A stretch of 64,000 bases of DNA from assembly GCA_902781095.1 (NCBI GenBank), contig CACZHW010000002.1:62001-126000 (forward strand), read 5' to 3'. This document shows, in pieces, positions 59,754 through 64,000 of this stretch. Source of the stretch: an uncultured Eubacteriales bacterium. Lineage in GTDB: Bacteria > Bacillota > Clostridia > Christensenellales > Aristaeellaceae. Positions within the stretch are counted from its first letter, which is position 1; each line of letters starts with the position of its first letter. The notes beneath the pieces are model-generated. The model was not told the origin of the DNA and did no database searches. It saw only the letters and a list, made by a program, of their open reading frames with translations. The position numbers were made by a program, and so were the translations under genes.

Positions 59754-59782
59754 ATTATAAACACTTTGTTTCCGGAATGCAA
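59754..59782 (-). promoter_or_regulatory. promoter of rpmE
   Basis: On the minus strand TTGCAT (59782-59777), 17 bases, TATAAT (59759-59754). Confidence 0.85.
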
Positions 59783-59864
59783 GCCTAAAATACGTTATTT
59801 GTACAAAAATTGCTGCAGTCTCAGGCGGAGTAGACGCAACAGGCCGATAAGGGAGCACAGAAAC

Positions 59865-59892
59865 TTGACACGGAATATGGAAACGCTATAAT
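59865..59892 (+). promoter_or_regulatory. promoter of tilS-hpt-ftsH
   Basis: TTGACA (59865-59870), 16 bases, TATAAT (59887-59892). It is divergent from the rpmE promoter. Confidence 0.85.
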
Positions 59893-59961
59893 GAGAAACG
59901 TCGAAATGGGTGCTTTTATCCATATCGAAAGCGCAAATGACAGGATACAGGAGCGACAGAG

Positions 59962-61296
59962 ATGACGCCGGAAGCCTTTTCGCAGGCCTTGGAAAAATGC
60001 GGTATTCAGCAGGGGGCGAGAGTGCTGGCTGCGGTCAGCGGCGGGGCGGACAGTCTGTGTCTGCTTTGGCTGCTGGTTCAAATCCGGCATGAGTATCCGC
60101 TGGAGGTCGAATGCGCCCATGCAGAACACGGACTGCGGGGGTCAGCGTCGCTGGAGGACCTGGAATTCGTACGGAACATCTGCAGCGCGTGGGGCGTTCC
60201 CTTTCACACAGAACACCTGAACGTACCGGCGCACCGGGAAATCGGCAGTACGGAAGAGGCGGCGAGGGTGCTCCGGTACGCTTTTCTGCGAAGGATTGCG
60301 GCGGAGAGCGGTTGCAGCTGTATCCTGACGGCACACCACAGAGGAGATCAGGCCGAAACCGTCCTGATGCGTGCGGTGAGGGGAACGGATATCCGTGGCT
60401 TATCGGCCATGGCTGCGCGGGAAGGAGATCTGGCACGTCCCCTGCTTGATTGCACGCCGGAAGAACTGCGGGCCTGCCTTCAGGAGCACGGCATCTGCTG
60501 GCGGGAAGACGACAGCAATCTGGACACATCCTTCAGCAGGAACAGGATACGGCATCTTGTTATGCCTGAACTGGAGAAGGTTGCCCCCGGTGCGGAGCAG
60601 GCCCTGTGCCGGCTGGCCGGGGCAGCCGCGAGAGACGAGTCCTTTTTTGACGGACAGCTTTTGGCTTTGCAGTTGGACCGGCCGATCCGGCTCGCGGACG
60701 GCGCGGCGATCGGGAGGAGCAAGGCCGAGGGACTGCACCCGGCGCTTGCATCCCGCGCGCTGGTGCGGCTGATCACGGCGGCGGGCGCACAGCAGGACGC
60801 CCGGCTGATCGAAAGGTCTCTGGAAATCCTAGCGCAGCAGAGCCGTGACGCGGTCCTTAATCTACCGGGAAACGGCAGGCTTTGTTTCGGAGAGCAGTAC
60901 ATCTGTGCGGTCTTTCCCGGAAAGCCCATCCCGGTGACGGCAATCGTTCCGGGCGAAACCAGGACGCCGTTCGGTCGTTTTATCCTGCGGCGGGCCGAAA
61001 GCAGCGAACGCGGAGACGGAAAAAACCGGCAGGAGCTATCCGACGCAATGATACGGGGACTGACGGTTGGCACAAGGCTTCCGGGTGAAACGATGGTGCC
61101 CTTCGGGAAACACAAACCGCAGGAGATCCGCAAACTGATTTCTGATGCAGGCGTGGAACCGGCGATGAGGCGGAGCGTACCCGTCCTGCGGAACAGGCAG
61201 GGGGCAGTGTGGCTGGCCGGCCTGCGTCCTTCAGAACTTTGCCGCCTTGACGGCGCGCCGGAGTGGATATTGGAATATGAAGGAGCCCGTGGATAA
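59962..61296 (+). CDS. tilS: tRNA(Ile)-lysidine synthase TilS
   Basis: A 444-residue ATP-dependent enzyme that modifies C34 of tRNA-Ile(CAU) to lysidine so that it reads AUA. The PP-loop SGGADS is at residues 26-31. HAEHGLRG, TAHHRGDQAETVLMR and DDSNLDTSFSRNRIRH are family blocks. The C-terminal TilS domains follow, ending with PFGKHKPQEIRKLISDAGV. AGGAG lies before ATG 59962. It leads the tilS-hpt-ftsH operon, the usual Firmicute order. Confidence 0.95.
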   Translation: MTPEAFSQALEKCGIQQGARVLAAVSGGADSLCLLWLLVQIRHEYPLEVECAHAEHGLRGSASLEDLEFVRNICSAWGVPFHTEHLNVPAHREIGSTEEAARVLRYAFLRRIAAESGCSCILTAHHRGDQAETVLMRAVRGTDIRGLSAMAAREGDLARPLLDCTPEELRACLQEHGICWREDDSNLDTSFSRNRIRHLVMPELEKVAPGAEQALCRLAGAAARDESFFDGQLLALQLDRPIRLADGAAIGRSKAEGLHPALASRALVRLITAAGAQQDARLIERSLEILAQQSRDAVLNLPGNGRLCFGEQYICAVFPGKPIPVTAIVPGETRTPFGRFILRRAESSERGDGKNRQELSDAMIRGLTVGTRLPGETMVPFGKHKPQEIRKLISDAGVEPAMRRSVPVLRNRQGAVWLAGLRPSELCRLDGAPEWILEYEGARG

Positions 61297-61364
61297 GAGA
61301 ATCAAATAAAGCAGACTGCTACGGGCAGAGCATCAGAACAAAAGAGAATCGGGAGGAAGACAAA

Positions 61365-61931
61365 ATGACGATGAAACCGCAGGGAACAGCCTATGAAGGG
61401 TTAAAGGATGAGCTGCTGCTGACGCGCGAAGAGATCGCTGCCAGAGTGGCGGAACTCGGCGCGCAGATTACCCGTGATTATAAAGGAAAGGATCTGACGA
61501 CGGTTTGCATTTTAAAAGGGGCAGTCGTATTCTTTGTGGATCTGATCCGTGCCATTGATCTGCCGCTCAGCATGGATTTTATGTCCATCTCCAGTTATGG
61601 CAACGCGACGAAATCGTCTGGCGTTGTCCGTATCCTGAAGGATCTGGACAAGCCGGTAAACGGGAAGGACGTGCTGATTATCGAGGACATCGTGGATTCG
61701 GGTATGACTCTCTCCTTCCTGCGTGACAACCTGAAGAGCCGGGGCGCCGCGTCCCTGAAAATCGCGACACTGCTGGACAAGCCGGACAGAAGGCGCGTGC
61801 CGCTGCACGTGGATTACTGCGGCTTCGTCATCCCGGATGAGTTCGTTGTCGGATACGGGCTCGACTATGCGGAACAGTACAGAAATCTTCCGGATATCGG
61901 AATCCTAAGGCCCGAAATCTACAGTAAGTAA
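61365..61931 (+). CDS. hpt: hypoxanthine phosphoribosyltransferase
   Basis: A 188-residue purine-salvage enzyme that makes IMP (and GMP) from PRPP. The PRPP-binding motif is VLIIEDIVDSGMT. CILKGAVVFFVDLIRAI and FVVGYGLDYAEQYRNLP are further family blocks. GGGAGGAAGAC precedes ATG 61365; ATG 61371 is an alternative. In Bacillus, HprT binds FtsH and TilS regulates both; the conserved order here agrees with that link. Confidence 0.97.
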   Translation: MTMKPQGTAYEGLKDELLLTREEIAARVAELGAQITRDYKGKDLTTVCILKGAVVFFVDLIRAIDLPLSMDFMSISSYGNATKSSGVVRILKDLDKPVNGKDVLIIEDIVDSGMTLSFLRDNLKSRGAASLKIATLLDKPDRRRVPLHVDYCGFVIPDEFVVGYGLDYAEQYRNLPDIGILRPEIYSK

Positions 61932-61946
61932 GCCAGGAGGCAATCA

Positions 61947-63830
61947 TTGAAGAGACAGTACCGTGGATTCAGCATGCCACTGCTGGTCCTGCTTATCGCA
62001 CTCATCGTTACGGAGATCGTCGGTGCGGCGATGACCACTCACCGGGGGCCGCGTGTTTCTTATGCACAGCTGCTTTCTTACATTCAGGAAGATAAACTGG
62101 ATGCGGTCGCGCTGCAGGGGGATATCGCCTACGCGCTGAGAATCGGCGGTTCCGTCAGCACTGCGGATTTTTCTTCCGCCTCTTATGACCTGTCTGCAGT
62201 GGTTCCGGGCGATTTCGTCCACACCTGTATCCAGCTGACGGCGGAGAAAAAAGGCGTAGAACCGGGCACGCTGACAGAGCTGGATCTCCCGTTCAACATG
62301 ATCTATTGGGAACGGCCGTCGACGCCCTGGTATCTGGAAGTGCTGCCCTATATCGTGATGTTCGGCGCGATGACGTTCTTCTTCCTGATGATGACGCGTC
62401 AGCAGGGCGGCGGAAAGATGATGAACTTTGGCCACAGCCCGGCCCGGCTGTTTGAACCGGAAGGAAACCCCGTCACCTTTGCGGATGTGGCAGGCGCGCA
62501 GGAAGAAAAAGAAGAGATGCGCGAACTGGTGGAGTTTCTGAAGGATCCGGCGCGTTTTGCCGGCGTCGGCGCAAGAATACCCAAGGGCGTGTTGCTGGTG
62601 GGCCCGCCGGGCACCGGCAAGACGCTGCTTGCCCGTGCGGTCGCGGGCGAGGCGGGCGTACCCTTCCTGTCGATTTCAGGTTCTGACTTTGTGGAGATGT
62701 TCGTCGGTGTCGGCGCAAGCCGTGTCCGCGATCTCTTTGATCAGGCGAAGAAAAAGGCGCCCTGTATAGTCTTTATCGACGAAATCGATGCAGTCGGCAG
62801 GCGCAGAGGCGCAGGCCTGGGCGGCGGACACGACGAACGCGAACAAACGCTGAATCAGCTGCTGGTGGAGATGGACGGCTTTGCCGCGAACGAAGGCGTC
62901 ATCGTATTGGCTGCCACAAACAGAAAAGACATTTTGGATCCCGCGCTGCTGCGCCCCGGCCGGTTCGACAGGCAGATCACGGTCGGTTATCCGGACGTGG
63001 ACGGACGCGAGGCTATTCTTCGGGTCCACGCAAAGGACAAGCCGCTGGCGGAGGACGTGGATTTGCGCAACGTCGCAAAGAGGACTCCGTTCAGTTCCGG
63101 TGCGGATCTGGAAAACATCATGAATGAAGCTGCCATCCTCTGCGCGCGGGCGCACGGCGACAAGATCACCGCCGCGATACTGAATGAAGCCATCGAGCGC
63201 GTGCAGATGGGGCCGGAGAAGAAGAGCCATAAGGTCAATGCGGAGGACAAGCGGCTGGTCGCCGTCCATGAAGCGGGGCACGCGATCGTGGGAGAGATGC
63301 TGGAAGGCTGTGACGAGGTCCACCTGGTCACCATTATGCCCAGGGGCGGAAGCGGCGGACACACGCTGCTGCTGCCCGAAAGGGAGAGCGATTTTACGAC
63401 ACGCGCCCAACTGCTCGATTATGTCGCCATGGCGCTCGGCGGCTATGCGGCAGAGCAGCTGGTCATGGGGCAGGTGTCCACCGGAGCGGGCAGCGATCTC
63501 AAGCGTGCTACGGATATCTGCAGGAGAATGGTGACGCAGTACGGGATGAGCGATGACATGGGACCGATTTATCTGGGCGGAGAACACGACGAGGTGTTCG
63601 TCGCGATGGAATACGGTCAGCAGGGGCGCAGCTACAGCGAGGAAGTCGCCGCCCGCATCGACACCGAAGTGCAACGGAAGATGAACGAAGCGATGGCGCG
63701 CGCCACCCAGCTGCTGATCCGGAACCGGGATAAGCTGGACGGGCTCTCTGATCTCCTGATGGAGAAGGAAACGATCGACAGGACGGCTTTCCTCGCCTTT
63801 ATGAATGCGGATGAAGGGACAAAGGAATGA
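61947..63830 (+). CDS. ftsH: ATP-dependent zinc metalloprotease FtsH
   Basis: A 627-residue membrane AAA protease that degrades misassembled membrane proteins and regulators. Two membrane segments (~9-27 and ~130-150) enclose an extracytoplasmic domain. Walker A is GPPGTGKT (219-226), followed by the pore motif, [10 protein letters not shown] and the SRH region. The protease domain has the zinc motif HEAGH at 441-445. The start is TTG 61947 with CAGGAGG six bases upstream. Its stop overlaps the next start by ATGA. Confidence 0.97.
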   Translation: MKRQYRGFSMPLLVLLIALIVTEIVGAAMTTHRGPRVSYAQLLSYIQEDKLDAVALQGDIAYALRIGGSVSTADFSSASYDLSAVVPGDFVHTCIQLTAEKKGVEPGTLTELDLPFNMIYWERPSTPWYLEVLPYIVMFGAMTFFFLMMTRQQGGGKMMNFGHSPARLFEPEGNPVTFADVAGAQEEKEEMRELVEFLKDPARFAGVGARIPKGVLLVGPPGTGKTLLARAVAGEAGVPFLSISGSDFVEMFVGVGASRVRDLFDQAKKKAPCIVFIDEIDAVGRRRGAGLGGGHDEREQTLNQLLVEMDGFAANEGVIVLAATNRKDILDPALLRPGRFDRQITVGYPDVDGREAILRVHAKDKPLAEDVDLRNVAKRTPFSSGADLENIMNEAAILCARAHGDKITAAILNEAIERVQMGPEKKSHKVNAEDKRLVAVHEAGHAIVGEMLEGCDEVHLVTIMPRGGSGGHTLLLPERESDFTTRAQLLDYVAMALGGYAAEQLVMGQVSTGAGSDLKRATDICRRMVTQYGMSDDMGPIYLGGEHDEVFVAMEYGQQGRSYSEEVAARIDTEVQRKMNEAMARATQLLIRNRDKLDGLSDLLMEKETIDRTAFLAFMNADEGTKE

Positions 63831-64000
63831 TGCTGAAAGCGGACCTTCATCTACACTCGACGGCTTCAGACGGAACGATGCGCCCGGAGGAAGTTGTCAG
63901 ATTGTCAGCGCAAAAGGGATGCACGCACCTCGCCCTGACCGATCATGACAGCATCTCCGGAATCGAAGAAGCACAAAAAGAGGCGGAAAAGGCGGGCCTT
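63827..64000 (+). CDS. PHP-domain phosphoesterase (3' end outside the window)
   Basis: Only the first 58 residues are visible. DLHLHSTASDGTM and LALTDHDSISGI are the first two metal-binding motifs of the PHP domain, as in the 3',5'-nucleoside bisphosphate phosphatase/TrpH-like group. It overlaps ftsH by ATGA (a second ATG follows at 63830). The remainder lies outside the window. Confidence 0.85.
   Translation, partial: MMLKADLHLHSTASDGTMRPEEVVRLSAQKGCTHLALTDHDSISGIEEAQKEAEKAGL

Overview
The window is a 64 kb piece of a bacterial chromosome, almost fully coding, GC-rich, with housekeeping operons in the order usual for Firmicutes. Evidence for a Gram-positive clostridial host includes a CIRCE/HrcA-controlled hrcA-grpE-dnaK-dnaJ-prmA-rsmE operon, a rimP-nusA-rnpM-ylxQ-infB-rbfA-nrnA-truB-ribF operon, tilS-hpt-ftsH, pyruvate phosphate dikinase, strong AGGAGG ribosome binding sites and consensus sigma-A-type promoters. 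A GC-rich, anaerobic, gut-type Clostridia (Christensenellales-like) is my best guess, but that is inference. I see no insertion sequence, prophage or CRISPR array.

Layout. 1-5.6 kb: the end of radA, a CmpB-type membrane protein, and a GntR(YtrA-like)/ABC ATPase/large permease operon behind a palindromic operator. 5.6-7.3 kb (minus): an AI-2E-type permease and a YbaK deacylase. 7.4-15.8 kb: a PfkB sugar kinase, a polyprenyl-type glycosyltransferase, rsmA, a secreted two-enzyme fusion (PIG-L deacetylase plus phosphodiester glycosidase), and the trkA-trkH potassium uptake pair. 15.9-21.1 kb: a divergent EF-G paralogue, tRNA-Gln and tRNA-Glu, and ppdK. 21.2-29.4 kb: dus, purB, pgi, a MATE transporter coupled to a secreted C39-like protease, and cardiolipin synthase. 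29.7-38.0 kb: the translation/RNA operon from rimP to ribF. 38.0-44.6 kb: the heat-shock operon. 44.7-51.6 kb: a complete F-type ATP synthase operon whose c subunit carries a two-carboxylate, sodium-like ion site. 51.6-52.3 kb: a small transaldolase/fructose-6-phosphate aldolase.

52.5-58.6 kb (minus) is the most unusual part. It reads: secreted caspase-like protein, membrane-anchored CotH kinase with three lamin-tail domains, DUF4956 membrane protein, VTC-type polyphosphate polymerase. I propose an envelope polyphosphate/protein-phosphorylation system. Then come a TetR regulator, rpmE with a structured leader, tilS, hpt, ftsH and the start of a PHP-domain protein cut by the window end.

Starts were moved from the longest open frame to the codon with the best ribosome binding site or family fit wherever the two disagreed. 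Promoters and terminators were read by eye and are predictions.
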